Shown here in pieces: positions 9,851 to 20,370 of a stretch of DNA of 64,000 bases (the stretch's first letter is position 1; each line of letters begins with the position of its first letter). The position numbers and the translations under genes are program-made. Origin of the DNA: Cervus elaphus (Eukaryota; Chordata; Mammalia; Artiodactyla; Cervidae); the NCBI RefSeq assembly GCF_910594005.1, contig NC_057826.1, positions 79,775,163 to 79,839,162 on the forward strand. Direction: 5' to 3'. The notes under the pieces are model-generated. The model was not told the origin of the DNA and ran no database searches. It was given only the letters and a program-made list of their open reading frames with translations.

Positions 9851-10469
9851 TCTTTAGATCTCAGCAAAATGTGATGTTTTAAAGCCAGTCTTTGAACAAA
9901 AGAAGGGGGATGTACAGGTGAGGAGGGACCCTGATGAAAGTTTAATGAAGGAGTCGAGGAAGCTCTCACTTTCTGGGGTGTAGGCGTTCTTTTTCCTTCT
10001 CCTCCCCTCTGAGGTCGGGCCAGGTGAAGGCCAGAAATGCCAGGTTCCTCTCATCCCGGGGGGGTGGATAAGGATTTGAGGGGAGGCAGCAGGCCTGGGT
10101 CAGGCATCACCTTCTACTCTGGTCTCTCCTGGAGTAGCAGCGGCTGCAGAAACACGTGGTGCCTCTGCACAGAGAAGCTGAGATAAGAAGGAGGATTGAT
10201 CTTTCTGCTGCTTCAAAGAGGATGGAAGCCGTCCCTGTCATGACTGTTGATCAAAGTCTCTGCAGAGGATGTTTTATGTGCCCTCCCCTCCCCCACTCCA
10301 GGCCGTTGGAGCAGAAGTCTCACTCCTTCTTGTCATGCTGAGGCCTTCCTCCAAGTCTCCCTGTAAGCTAGAGAGATGTCCTCCAGCTAGAATCCCATAG
10401 CAGCTACCAGGAGCCAGGGGTCCAAATTCTCCATTCAACCTTTTCTCCAGGCAGCTGAGCCCAAGGTCA
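9851..10469. other. Unique sequence
   Basis: No gene or repeat is recognised. At 10150-10260 a repeat-free piece carries 'agataag' (GATA-like) and 'ttcaaag' (TCF-like) words. These are too common to support a regulatory call. Confidence 0.3.
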
Positions 10470-10572
10470 TGACCCAGTCTATGGGAACTGATATTAGCCT
10501 CATTGTACAGAGGATAAATTGAGGCATAGAGAGGTTAAGTGACTTGTCCAGAGCCACAGGCTAGTTAACCCT
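10470..10572 (-). repeat. MIR SINE core, antisense
   Basis: 'cctcattgtacagaggataa' and 'agaggttaagtgacttgtcc' match the reverse-complement MIR core with moderate divergence. Confidence 0.7.
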
Positions 10573-10914
10573 TGGGAAACCTCCATTATTATGGAGTTGC
10601 ATGGCCCTTGTCCTCAGAAAGTCCCCTGGTGGGTGGCAGAGGCATCTTCCTGCCTCTGGAGCTGGTTCACTTAGCATGTGTAGACTCCAGAAGGACCATG
10701 AAAATAACCTCTGTGAAAGGGAGGGATAAGCCTGCTTCTAAAATGTCTTATTTCAGGCATCTGGAAACATCCAGATTCTTTACTTTTACTTTGCCTCTTT
10801 TGCAGGACAGAACACAGGTTTTTCCTGCCCTAGCCCCACCATCCCCCAATCTATATCCAACTGCCTCTATCTGCAAATATGCGCCTTATGTGTGAAAATC
10901 CTTAAATGCTTATC

Positions 10915-10990
10915 TATTAAATGTAGTGCCAATTCCAAATTCCTTAGCCTGGCCTTCAAGGTTCTGAAGAACTTTGAGAGCCACATGGCC
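10915..10990 (+). repeat. L2 LINE fragment
   Basis: 'ccaattccaaattccttagc' then 'ctggccttcaaggttctg' follows the L2 sense pattern (consensus-like 'ccttagcctggcattcaaggccct'). Confidence 0.6.
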
Positions 10991-11039
10991 TGTGGTTAAG
11001 AACTAGCTTACCGGCTCCTCAAACTCCTAGATTTTGACC

Positions 11040-11166
11040 CATTTTGACTGTAAATTTAGCAGTGTGTTGCTTAATTTCTAGTGTTTGGGGGATTTTCCAG
11101 ATATTCTCATTTTTGTTTCTTTTCTTTTATTCCTTAAGTTCCAGGTTTTCTTCTGGTATCATTTCT
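11040..11166 (-). mobile_element. Ancient L1M LINE, antisense, part 1
   Basis: 'gcagtgtgttgcttaatttc' and 'tttgggggattttccagata' match an old L1 in antisense. It is interrupted by the CHR-2 SINE at 11167-11286 and continues after it. Confidence 0.6.
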
Positions 11167-11286
11167 TTCTTTCTTTATTTTGGGAGAGGGCCTTACCATC
11201 TGATTGTGTTCCTCCACCAGGGACTGAACATTGGTCACTGCAGTGGAAGTGCTGAGTTCTAACCGCTGGACTGCCAGGGAATTCCT
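11167..11286 (-). mobile_element. CHR-2-type tRNA-SINE, antisense
   Basis: Reverse-complement signature: 'ccaccagggactgaac' (B-box region) followed by 'aaccgctggactgccaggga' with the T-rich tail on the left. The short repeat 'tcatttct' at 11159-11166 and 11287-11294 fits a target-site duplication inside the old L1. This is a cetartiodactyl SINE. Confidence 0.85.
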
Positions 11287-13075
11287 TCATTTCTCTTTCT
11301 CTTAAAGAACTTCTTCTTACATTTCATTTAGAGCTGGCACGCTGGCAATTAATCTTCTTCATTTTCCTTCAACTAAAAATGTCTTTATTTTGCCTTTAAA
11401 AAACGTTTTCACTGAATATAGAATTCTGGGTTGACAGTTCTTTTGTTTCAGCACTTTAGAGTTGGTGTTCCACTGTCTTCTGGTCTCCATGTCTTCTGAT
11501 AAGAAATCTGTAGTCATTTTAATTATGTTCCCTTATGTGTAATGTATTGCTTTCCTCTGGCTTTTTAAAAAGTGTTTTCTTTTTTTTTTTTTTAGCAGTT
11601 TGATTAAGATGTATTTGAATCCGGTTTTCTTTGAATTTGTCTTTCTTTTGGGGCTTGCTGAGCTGTTTAAATCTATAAATTTATGTCTTTTCATCAAATT
11701 TGGAAAATGTTCAGTCATAATTTCTTCAATATTTTTCTGCAGCAAGCCTTTGCTCCAATCTGTCTGAGACACGAAAGATAGGAATGTTAGAGATTTTGCT
11801 CTTATCCTATAAATCCCCAAAATCTATTCATTTTTTTCCCAATTTTTTTCTGTTTTTCAGGTTAGATAGTTTCTACTAATCTATCTTCAAGTTTGTTAAC
11901 TCTTTCCTCTTCATCTCCATTTTGCCATTGAGCTCATGGAGTGAATTTTTTATTTCGGTTATTGAATCTTCAGTTATAAAGTTTTCTTTTGGTTCTTTTT
12001 TATAGGTTTCATTTCCTTCTAAGAGTTTCTGTCTTTCCATTCATTTCAAGATCATTCCCCTTCACTTCATGAACTACAGTTATAACAGCTGCTTTATATG
12101 ATATATGCTATGTGATGTAACAGTCTTCATGTGATAATTCCATCATCTGGATCATCTTGAGGCCAGCATCTGCTAATTATCTATTCCTTTGAGGGTAGCT
12201 GAGATTTTCCTAGTTCCTTGTATGTGGAGTTATTTGGGGCATTTTGGATAATCATTGTAATTGTATAATCAATCCTATTTATTTTAGACCCTAAGTCCTG
12301 ACCTGGCTTCTGCTTTGAGTCAGTTCTGTGAATGCACAGCTCAAGAGTGAGTCCAGGACTTTATACACAGATTTAAGAGAGCTTCTTTTCCAGCTCTCCA
12401 TGACTGACCTCACCCTCTGTGGCTTCTAGAAGCCCTTTTCCTGATCCTTGGGCTAGAGACCTGGGCTTTTAGCCTCTTATGTTGTCATACACTTCCCCTG
12501 ACTGTGTTCACTTTCTGGGTAATGCAAGAAAAGAGAGAGAAAAAAATTAACAGAATTTCCCCCCTACTCCCCAAAAGGGTCCCTTTACTCTGTTTCCCCA
12601 GCTAGAGAGAAGGATTTCTCTCAGAGTTTTAGGTCCTGCGCCACCAACACTGCAGGAGTATAAACTCACAACCAGGGCTTTCCTCATATCTCACTCTGGA
12701 CAGTAAATGAGAAAAGTGGAGATTCTGCACCCCCTACCCTGCTTGCCATCCTGCAGGGTCCCTCTCCCCAATCCTCTGGTGAGACAAAGAGGATTTTTCT
12801 GGAGCTCTTTCTGTTTGTGCCCACTGTACAATCTGGGGTTCATGCTTTCTAGAGTCTAAGCTGGGACATAGTGGAGGAAAAAATACTTAAGAAACTCACT
12901 TCCATATTGGTCATTCTTTGAGTGTTTATTTCCCTCTCCAATCCACCTGCTATTATTTATTTTTCAGAGTCCTTGGGCAGTGTTGTATGTATCTTTTCCA
13001 GGGTTTTTATTTATAACCAATGGAAGGGGGAAAAAGAAGTATGCTCATTCTATCTTAGCTGTAACCAGAAGCTTA
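11287..13075 (-). mobile_element. Ancient L1M LINE, antisense, part 2
   Basis: Long T-rich text carries L1M hallmarks on the plus strand: 'tgaatatagaattctgggtt', 'gcagtttgattaagatgt', 'tcttcaagtttgttaactc' and, near the end, 'cttagctgtaaccagaagct'. No open reading frame of useful length survives. The later part (12330-13075) is assigned more weakly. Confidence 0.55.
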
Positions 13076-13556
13076 TAGACACATAGTTTTGCGTTGAAAG
13101 ACTATGAGAGACTATGAGAGACTAACGAATTTTGCAAACAGTACTGCAAAATTTAAAAGAATGTGAAAGTCACTGTATTTATAAATTTAATTTGTCAGAC
13201 TCACAACAATTATACCAGTACCAGATACTTGTTCAATTAGACATTTAAGTTACTTAGGAAAATCAAATATATTAAATGTTCCTATGTAGTTGAAATTGTT
13301 TAAGCAAATTTAATTAAGTTGTAAATGGCACTGATTGTTTAAGAGTTTAGTTTTTCCAACTTGAGTTAATCAAACTTTAATTGAAGAAAAAGTGAAGGTC
13401 TTGTGGTGATTATATTACATTTATAAATAAAATAAGATCAGTAAGTGGAACTTAATCCTGAAGAAAAGCTTTGCTTTCAAATGTGTGTCCTTAGTAAATT
13501 GAATATTAATTTTTAAAAGGCAACTATAAATAGTATTTTTGTGTACACAACCTCCC
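13076..13556. other. AT-rich island of unknown origin
   Basis: This 480-bp block is markedly more AT-rich than the surroundings and contains a 10-bp tandem 'agactatgag' (2.5 copies at 13099-13124). It ends exactly where the BovB tail begins. It could be an unrecognised LTR or LINE remnant. No coding frame is present. Confidence 0.4.
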
Positions 13557-14622
13557 CTCTCAGTTCAGTTCAGTTCAGTAGCTCAGTTGTGTCTGACTCT
13601 TTGCAACCCCATGGACTGCAGCACGCTAGGCCTCCCTGTCCATCAACTACTCCCGGAGCTTACTCAAACTCATGTCCATCAAGTCGGTGGTGCCATCCAA
13701 CCATCTCATCTTCTGTCGTCCCCTTCTCTTCCCGCCTTTAATCTTTTCCAGCATCAGGGTCTTTTCCAAGGAGTCACTTCTTCACATCAGGTGGCCAAAG
13801 TATTGGAGTTTCAGCTTCAGCCTCAGTCCTTCCAATGGATATTAAGGACTGATTTCCTCTCGGATTGACTGGTTGGATCTCCTTGCTGTCCAAGGGACTT
13901 TCAAGAGTGTTCTTCAACACCACAGTTCAAAAGCATCGATTCTTCGGCGCTCAGTTTTCTTTATAGTCCAACTCTCGCATCCTTACATGACCACTGGAAA
14001 AACCATAGCTTTGACTAGACGGACCTTTGTTGGCAAAGTAATGTCTCTGCTTTTTATTTGCTGTCTAGGTTGGTCATAACTTTTCTTCCAAGGAGCAAGT
14101 GTCTTTTAATTTCATGGCTGCAGTCACCATCTGCAGTGATTTTGGAGCCCCCCAAAATAAAGTCTGTCACTGTTTCCATTGTTTCCCCACCTATTTGCCA
14201 TGAAGTGATGGGACCAGATGCCATGCTCTTAGTTTTTTGAATGTTGAGTTTTAAGCCAACTTTTTCACTCTCCTCATTCACTTTCATCAAGAGGCTCTTT
14301 AGTTCTTCACTTTTTGCCATAAGTGTGCTGTCATCTGCCTATTTGAGGTTATTGATATTTCTCCCGGCAATCTTGATTCCAGCTTGTGCTTCATCCAGTC
14401 AGCATTTCTCATGATGTACTCTGCATATGAGTTAAATAAGCAGGGTGACAATATACAGCCTTGACGTACTCCTTTCCCAATTTGGAACCTGTCTGTTGTT
14501 CTATGTCCAGTTCTAACTGTTGCTTCTTGACCTGCGTACAGATTTCTCAGGAGGCAGGTTAGGTGGTCTGGTATTCCCATCTCTTTAAGAATTTTCCACA
14601 GTTTGTTGTGATCTACACAATC
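13557..14622 (-). mobile_element. BovB (RTE) LINE 3' fragment, antisense
   Basis: It begins at the characteristic '(ttcag)n' tail (13559-13577), passes 'catgtccatcaagtcggtgg' and 'aagtattggagtttcagctt', and extends to 'cacagtttgttgtgatctac', where homology stops. The minus strand encodes worn reverse-transcriptase C-terminal segments (frames 14580-14299 and 14320-14054) interrupted by frameshifts. The catalytic YADD region is damaged. Confidence 0.93.
14054..14580 (-). pseudogene. BovB reverse-transcriptase remnant
   Basis: Two overlapping minus-strand frames carry 'GIPDHLTCLLRNLYAGQEAT' and 'GKGVRQGCILSPCLFN' (RT motif B neighbourhood), then 'MKVNEESEKVGLKLN'. The frame break falls in the stretch that would carry the YADD catalytic motif, near 14330-14350. 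Non-functional. Confidence 0.85.
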
Positions 14623-14784
14623 ACTCTACACATACACTAAAAATCAGTGATGGGGGATCACCTCCTCCAGAGATGACCATGTCACTCTCATACCACTCTC
14701 ACTGTTGGAAAAATGTCTTTCTTTTTACCTGAAATCTTGGGGTAGTGTGGACTGAACAATTTTGAGATCATGACCAGCATGTTA

Positions 14785-14962
14785 CTTCACTCCTTAGAGA
14801 CTCAGTTTTCTTATCTGCAAAATGGGAACAAAAAGAACCTACCTCTAAGGTTTGTTTTAAGAGCCAATAAGATGGTGTATGTAAAGTGCTTGTGTGCGTA
14901 TGTGTATGTAAAGTGCTCAGCATAGACACTGCAGCACTTGGCGTAGAAGCAGAAGTAACAGT
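14785..14962 (+). repeat. MIR SINE with a 27-bp internal duplication
   Basis: 'agactcagttttcttatctg', 'caaaatgggaacaaaaagaa' and the 3' part are MIR in sense orientation. 'tgtatgtaaagtgct' occurs at 14876-14890 and again at 14903-14917, so a 27-bp unit was duplicated in the MIR 3' half. Confidence 0.8.
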
Positions 14963-15159
14963 GAAGCTACTGTTGCTGGTGTTATGCTCTGAACCAGTTC
15001 CCAGAGGTGCCAGGCCCTGGCACTGGGAGAGGCAATGAGAAAACCAAACTGAAATGGTGCTTGGCAGTAGGATTCTCACTCTTGTCCTACCTGCATGGCT
15101 GTTCCCTCCTTGGCCCAGAGCTCCTGACAGTGCAGGCGGTTGTCTGGTGTTGCCAGATA

Positions 15160-15376
15160 GTGGTTGAAAGATGCAGAGCTTTGCAGAGAGACCCACATTC
15201 AGACCCAGGCTCTGCCCTTCCTCCTAGGTGGTTTGGAAAAGATCCCCAGACTCTAAAAAAACAAGCCCCTGTTCCTTCCCCTACCCATGGAGGTGAGGAC
15301 CATGAACCCAGTGGGGAGATCTGAGTCTTAAATGAGGCCCTGTGCAGTGTCTAGCTCATTACCTAGTATGTGCACA
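15160..15376 (+). repeat. Probable MIR SINE, degenerate
   Basis: The 5' part 'cattcagacccaggctctgc' and the 3' part 'gtgcagtgtctagctcatta' are in MIR order. The middle is not recognisable. Confidence 0.4.
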
Positions 15377-15452
15377 TATACAGGGCTTACCGTATGTCAC
15401 TGCAGTGTGAATTTTATTACAAAATGGATTCTTTTGCTCCTGGTAATCCAGT

Positions 15453-15538
15453 TGTCTGCACTGACCCAAGTTATCTGGCTATCTTGTCTACACTGACCCA
15501 GCTTATCTGGTTATTGTGTCTACACTGACTCAGCTGAG
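15453..15538. repeat. 32-bp minisatellite, 2.7 copies
   Basis: Three adjacent units begin 'tgtctgcactgaccc' (15453), 'tgtctacactgaccc' (15485) and 'tgtctacactgactc' (15517), with an exact period of 32 and few mismatches. Confidence 0.9.
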
Positions 15539-15539
15539 G

Positions 15540-16095
15540 AGCAGAAGGCCAGGTCCTAGTCCTGGACCTCAATATAGGTCTAACCCCTTCTTCTCCCTGG
15601 GGCACAGATTTCCAATCTCTAGATTGGGTATAATAATTCCCACTTGGGGGCCACTGGACCCACATAGCTCAAATGGCCTATGGATGTGGAGGGCTTAGTT
15701 CTGAGGGGCGGTTTTCCCTGACAGACCTAGGAGATCTGTGGACAGAGCAGGATTCCCTGGTCCCTTCTCACTACGACCAGAAGTTCTGCTTCTGAGGGCT
15801 GATAGTCGGCTTCCGTCCTGGCCAGGCCCGAAGGCAGAAGCAGGCAGCCACCTGCAGGCCTGTGTTCTGGGTCATTCATTCGTCAGTCCGGTGCTCACTC
15901 CTTCAAAGAAAAGGCAGAAGGGGAACCCCTGGGCACCATGCCATCCTGCCTCTGCTCGAATCCCCTTGCAGCCGCGAGGGGCTCCCCTGCAGCTGGACTC
16001 CTGTGTCTGGGGGTCTGTTCCTGAGCACTGCCATGGGTGGCCTCCCAAGGAGTTTTGTGTGCCTGCCTTTGAGCCTTGCAGCCTCAGTCAGCCAT
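15540..16095. other. Unique GC-rich sequence inside a long chance frame
   Basis: A 248-codon plus-strand frame (15738-16484) covers most of this. It has no domain or signal sequence, and its second half runs through L2-like text, so I regard it as non-coding. Confidence 0.4.
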
Positions 16096-16300
16096 GCCCA
16101 GGCTCACAGCAGCAGCAGTCATGTCCTTCAAGGTCAATTCATGCCCTTCCCTTCTGCCAGGAAGCCCTCTTGGCTCCTCTAGCCCATGCCACCCTATCCC
16201 TCCCTGGAGAGTCTGAGCCCCACCCTTTAGCTCCTGCTCTTACTCTGTCCTGCGCTGGCCTCTCCCTCTTCTTTAGGAGGCTCTGTCACCTCATCAACGC
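16096..16300 (+). repeat. L2 LINE fragment
   Basis: 'tccttcaaggtcaattcatg' followed by 'tgccaggaagccctcttggc' matches the L2 3' region in sense orientation. Confidence 0.5.
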
Positions 16301-17330
16301 CCTAGGTGGGAGCTTCAGAAGGGAAGACTCAGAACACCTTCTCTTCCTCCCTGACAGCCCTACTCTGGAGTGGGCCCAGAGGGGCTCTGAGGCTGTTGAC
16401 TGGTTGGGTGAGGGGCTGGGACCAGCTCCTGACTGTGTTCCTCAAAGTATAGGCTGCAAAGAGGGTCTTGAGCCCCCACAATGAGACCCAAAGCTCCTTG
16501 GGGACCAATTTCTGGTCTTAATAATGAGAACATCTCCCATATATGTAGGGCCTCATGGATTCAGAAGGTCTTTTTCATCCCTGCACCCATTTGATAGAGT
16601 GGGTTTGATGACCTCTGCCTGCAAAAGAGACATTCAGCTATAGAAAAGAAAAGCTGGATCTCCCAAGGGTGCAGAGGTGCTAAAGCAGTTACCCTGGCTA
16701 GAACCGCAGGTTTTGTTTGTGATTTCAGCCTCTTAATCTCTGTCTCTGACTTGCATGGAGGTGAGGTGGGAGGTGGTGTGGGCACAGAAGTGAGTGAGCG
16801 CCTACCTGCAGCCTTTCTGTGCTTCCTTCAAGCCTTCTCTGCTGGAGAGGGGGCAGAGGAAGGAGGTGGAGCAGAGAAGCAAAGCTGGAGACTCTGCATC
16901 GCATCAGCCCCCCTCACGGTATCTGAAAGCCATGGGGGCGGGGTGGATGTGAGTGTAGGCTTGGCATCCCTCCACCCTGCTGTCCCGGCCCTGGACACGG
17001 GGACCCCGTGAATTCCTATCCCAGGCTCCTTCCTGGTATCCCAAGGGGCACAGATCTGAGTGTCGCTAGAATGAGCTGGAGGTGAGGTTGGAGATAGCAA
17101 TGATCTCAGCTAGAGGCTGCCTCCTCCCTTCCTGCACTGTATCCCAGGAAGATGTGCTCTCTGAAATCTCTCATCCTTGTCTTCAATAAGCTAGCCTAGA
17201 AGGGTTTTCCCCTTTCTGGATAATTTTGCTCTGGTTCATTATCTTCCTTTCTCTTCTTTTCACCTGACTCTAGTACAGCCTGTCAGCATTCTTTCCCACT
17301 GGCCCAGCAGAAGCTGCCAGGAGAGGAGCT
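16301..17330. other. Unique sequence, weak MIR trace
   Basis: A very degenerate antisense MIR may lie at 16535-16720. Otherwise I recognise nothing. Confidence 0.3.
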
Positions 17331-17336
17331 TGCGTC

Positions 17337-17380
17337 TGTATGTGTGTGTGTGTGTCTGTGTGTACGTGTCCCTGTGCGTA
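17337..17380. repeat. (TG)n microsatellite, interrupted
   Basis: TG repeats with single-base interruptions (tgta, tctg, tacg). Likely polymorphic in populations. Confidence 0.85.
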
Positions 17381-17689
17381 TTTCCTAAAGACAGGCCGAG
17401 ACTCCCCTGTCAGACAGGCAGGGACCCAGCCTTGCCCAGCAGAGCTTGCAGGAGAGATGACTCCCACCACCAAGCTCACTGGCAGGTTCAGGAAGAGGAG
17501 GCTGCTGGCAGTCAAAAAAAAGCCAGGCCAACTCAGTGGCCACCTTCCAAAGGTTTGGCCAGGGCTGCCGGCAGGTGGGAAGATCTGATGCTGAACTTAG
17601 GGCCAGTGAGGAGTGGTGAAAGGAACCAGACCAGAGCTGACAGAGGACTAGACACATGGACAAATGTCACAGATGCTCAGCACTGGCAG

Positions 17690-17778
17690 GGAGTGTGGAG
17701 AAGGGTCAGCACAACCTCTCATTATACATACGGGGAATCTGAGGCTCGGAGGGCTCAGGGCTTGGCCAGGTGTCACAG
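17690..17778 (-). repeat. MIR SINE core, antisense
   Basis: 'cattatacatacggggaatc' then 'tgaggctcggagggctcagg' and 'gccaggtgtcacagagca' follow the reverse MIR order. Confidence 0.55.
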
Positions 17779-17785
17779 AGCAAGG

Positions 17786-18108
17786 CTGTTGTTCAGTCGC
17801 CCAGTTGTGTTAAGCTCTTTGCGACCCCATGAACTGCCATGTGCCAGGCCTCCCTGTCCCTCACCATCTCCCGGAGTTTGCCCAAGTTCATGTTCATTAT
17901 ATCAGTGATGCTGTCTGGCCATCTCATCCTCTGATGCCCTCTTCTCCTTCTGCCCTCAATCTTTCCCAGGATCAGGGACTTTTCCAATGAGTCATCTGTT
18001 CGCATCAGATGACCAAAATACTGGAGCTTTAGCTTCAGCATCAGTCCTTCCAGTGAATATTCAGGGTTGATCTCCCTTAAGACTGACTGTCTTGATCTCC
18101 TTGCTGAG
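17786..18108 (-). mobile_element. BovB LINE 3' end, antisense
   Basis: The body runs from 'tgttgttcagtcgcccagtt' to 'ttgatctccttgctg'. The minus-strand frame 18041-17793 still reads through the BovB C-terminus, including 'EGRRRRGHQRMRWPDS'. The 8-bp words 'gagcaagg' at 17778-17785 and 18109-18116 look like its target-site duplication. Confidence 0.9.
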
Positions 18109-18140
18109 GAGCAAGGTAAGCACTGAAAATAGATCTTTGG

Positions 18141-19090
18141 GGGGTTTTTTGGTTTTGTTTTTTAGTTTTATTGAAGTACAGTTGATTTACAATGTTGTGC
18201 TTAATTTCTGTTATACAGCAAAGTGACTACGTTATACACACACACACATATATTCTTTTTCATATTCTTTTCTGTTGTGGTTTATCACAAGATATTGAAT
18301 ATAATTCCTTGTGCTATATAGTAGCACCTTGTTGTTCATTCTATATATAATAGTTTACATTTGCTAATCCAAAACTCCCAACACTTCCCTCCTCCAGTCT
18401 CCACCCACTTGGCAACCACAAGTCTGTTCTCTATATCTGGGTCTGGTTTTTTTCATAGGTATATTCATTTGTGTCATATTTTAGATTCCACATATAAGTA
18501 ATATCATATGGTATTTGTCTTTCTCTTTCTGACTTGCTTCGTTTAGGCCGACCATCTCTGGGTCTATCCATGTTGCTGCAAATGGCCTTATTTCATTCTT
18601 TTTTAATGGCTAGGTAATATTCCATTGTGTGTATATTTATACCACATCTTTATCTGTTCATCTGTTGATGAACATTTAGGTTGTGTCCGTGTCTTGGCTC
18701 TTGTGAATAGTACTGCTGTGAACAGAGGGGTGCATGCATCTTTTTGAATTATAGTTCTGTCTTGATACATGCCTAGGAGTGGGGTTGCTGGATCATATGG
18801 CAACTCTGTTTTTAGTTTTTTTAGGAACCTGTGTACTGTTTTCCATAGTAGCTGCACCAGTTTACATTCTCACCAACAGTGTAAGAAGGTTCACTTTTCT
18901 CTACAACCTTTCCAGCAATTATTATTTGTAGACTTTTTAATGATGGCCATTCTGACCAGTGTGAGGTGTTGCTTCCTTGTTTGATTTGCATTTCTCTAAT
19001 AATTAGCAGTGATGAGAAACTTTTCATGTACCTGTTTGCCTATGTTTTTGTCTTCTTTGGAGAAATGTCTTTTTAGGTCTTCTGCCCATT
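18141..19090 (-). mobile_element. L1 LINE 3' fragment, antisense, with 17-bp TSD
   Basis: It starts with the G/T-rich tail ('ggggttttttggttttg') and 3' UTR, then ORF2 C-terminal sequence ('attccattgtgtgtatattt', 'ggatcatatggcaactctg'), and stops inside ORF2. The flanks 'tgaaaatagatctttgg' (18124-18140) and 'tgaaaataggtctttgg' (19091-19107) match at 16 of 17 positions. ORF2 is broken by stops, so it is older than the L1 at 5 kb. Confidence 0.95.
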
Positions 19091-19107
19091 TGAAAATAGG
19101 TCTTTGG

Positions 19108-19724
19108 ATTTCAGGGGTTTTTTTTCCTTTACAATGCATCATGTCACATTGTTCTAAAAACTGAAAAGCGTATTCATCTCTATTCATTGCCCACTTCCCA
19201 GATGCTTCTTAGTATCAGAAACTCAGCTGAGCCTCTGTGAGATCTAGGAGTCCTGGAGGTCTGCTCCCTCTTTGGCTGGGCAGGACTTACTATTCAGAAA
19301 CCAGCAGAGCTCCATGAGTTAATGACTGTGCCACAGTAAAGCTGAGGCAGACCACAGTGGGATGTGGGGAGGGGCAGAGAGAAAAAGGAGGGGATTTACT
19401 CACTTACACTTTGTGTTGTTCCTAAAAGGTTTAAGGTGGCTAGGAGGCTGTGTATCCATAAAGGTCTCTAGAGTATGACCTGACCTTGAAGGAAAAACAG
19501 GATACAAAGAGGACAAGACAGAACAGGCATTCTAGGAGGAGGGACTAGGTTGTGCAGAGATATAGTACATGTGTGAGGCCTCATGAAGCCCAGTGTGGCT
19601 GGAGAGGTGAGGGCAGTGGGAAATGCTGAAGGAAAGGGGGACTCTACTCAGACTCCCTAACAACCAGCCCACTGTGGGCACCATTGTGGATAAACACATC
19701 TTCCTAGGCTGATCTTCTTAGTCA
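19108..19724. other. Unclassified, possible ancient repeat at 19430-19630
   Basis: Phrases such as 'gtgtggctggagaggtgagg' occur in a very common but worn mammalian repeat whose name I cannot give. No gene is recognised. Confidence 0.3.
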
Positions 19725-20190
19725 CTGTATAGTCTCAAGAATGCTGTGTAACAAATCCTTGGAATTCAGTGTCTTGAAATAATAAGCATTTAACTTACTA
19801 TTCTGTGGGTCAGCAATTTAGGCTGGGCTCTGCTGAGTGGTTCTTCAGGTCTCACTTGCGCTCACTCACATCTCTGGAGGTTGGCTGGCCATTGACTGCC
19901 CTGGACTAGTCTTGGCTGGGGTGACTCTGATGACTTGGCTCTGCTCCACGTTTCTCGTCCTCCAGTAGGCTAGTGGGGGTGTGTTCTCATGGTGATGGCA
20001 GAGCACAAGAAGGCAGCACATTTCAAGCCAGCTGGCATCTCATAGGCCCAGGCAAGTCATGGCTGTTCTCAGGAGCAGGGTAGGATGGGGAAGAGCAATG
20101 CAGAATCACACAGTAAAGGGCACAGACACAAGGAAGGTAAGGCACTGGGGCCGTGACTGTGATCCACCATAGTTGTTTTCCATCCAGCCT
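19725..20190. repeat. Ancient interspersed repeat, family uncertain
   Basis: 'gctgtgtaacaaatccttgg', 'tctgtgggtcagcaatttag', 'tctgctccacgtttctc' and 'acacagtaaagggcacagac' occur in an order familiar from a widespread old mammalian element with an LTR- or LINE-3'-UTR-like character. I recognise the pattern but not the family. Confidence 0.5.
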
Positions 20191-20333
20191 CGCTTGGTGC
20201 AAGTATCCACACCTGTATCCTTGGACAGGAGTAGAGCAAGCCTCCAGGGCCTAGTTCAAATCCTGCCTTCTCAGGGGCACACTCCATGATGGCTTAGCCC
20301 TCAACTTCTTGGTCCTCTGAGGGCTCAGGTCGG

Positions 20334-20334
20334 G

Positions 20335-20366
<32 letters not shown>

Positions 20367-20370
20367 TGTG
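20334..20370. repeat. (GT)n microsatellite
   Basis: A near-perfect GT run with a 'tat' interruption at the right end. A likely polymorphic marker. Confidence 0.9.

Noticed and set aside
15738..16484. 248-codon plus-strand frame, the longest outside transposons
   Set aside because: No domain, signal peptide or recognisable family. The second half crosses L2-like sequence, and long chance frames are expected in GC-rich DNA.
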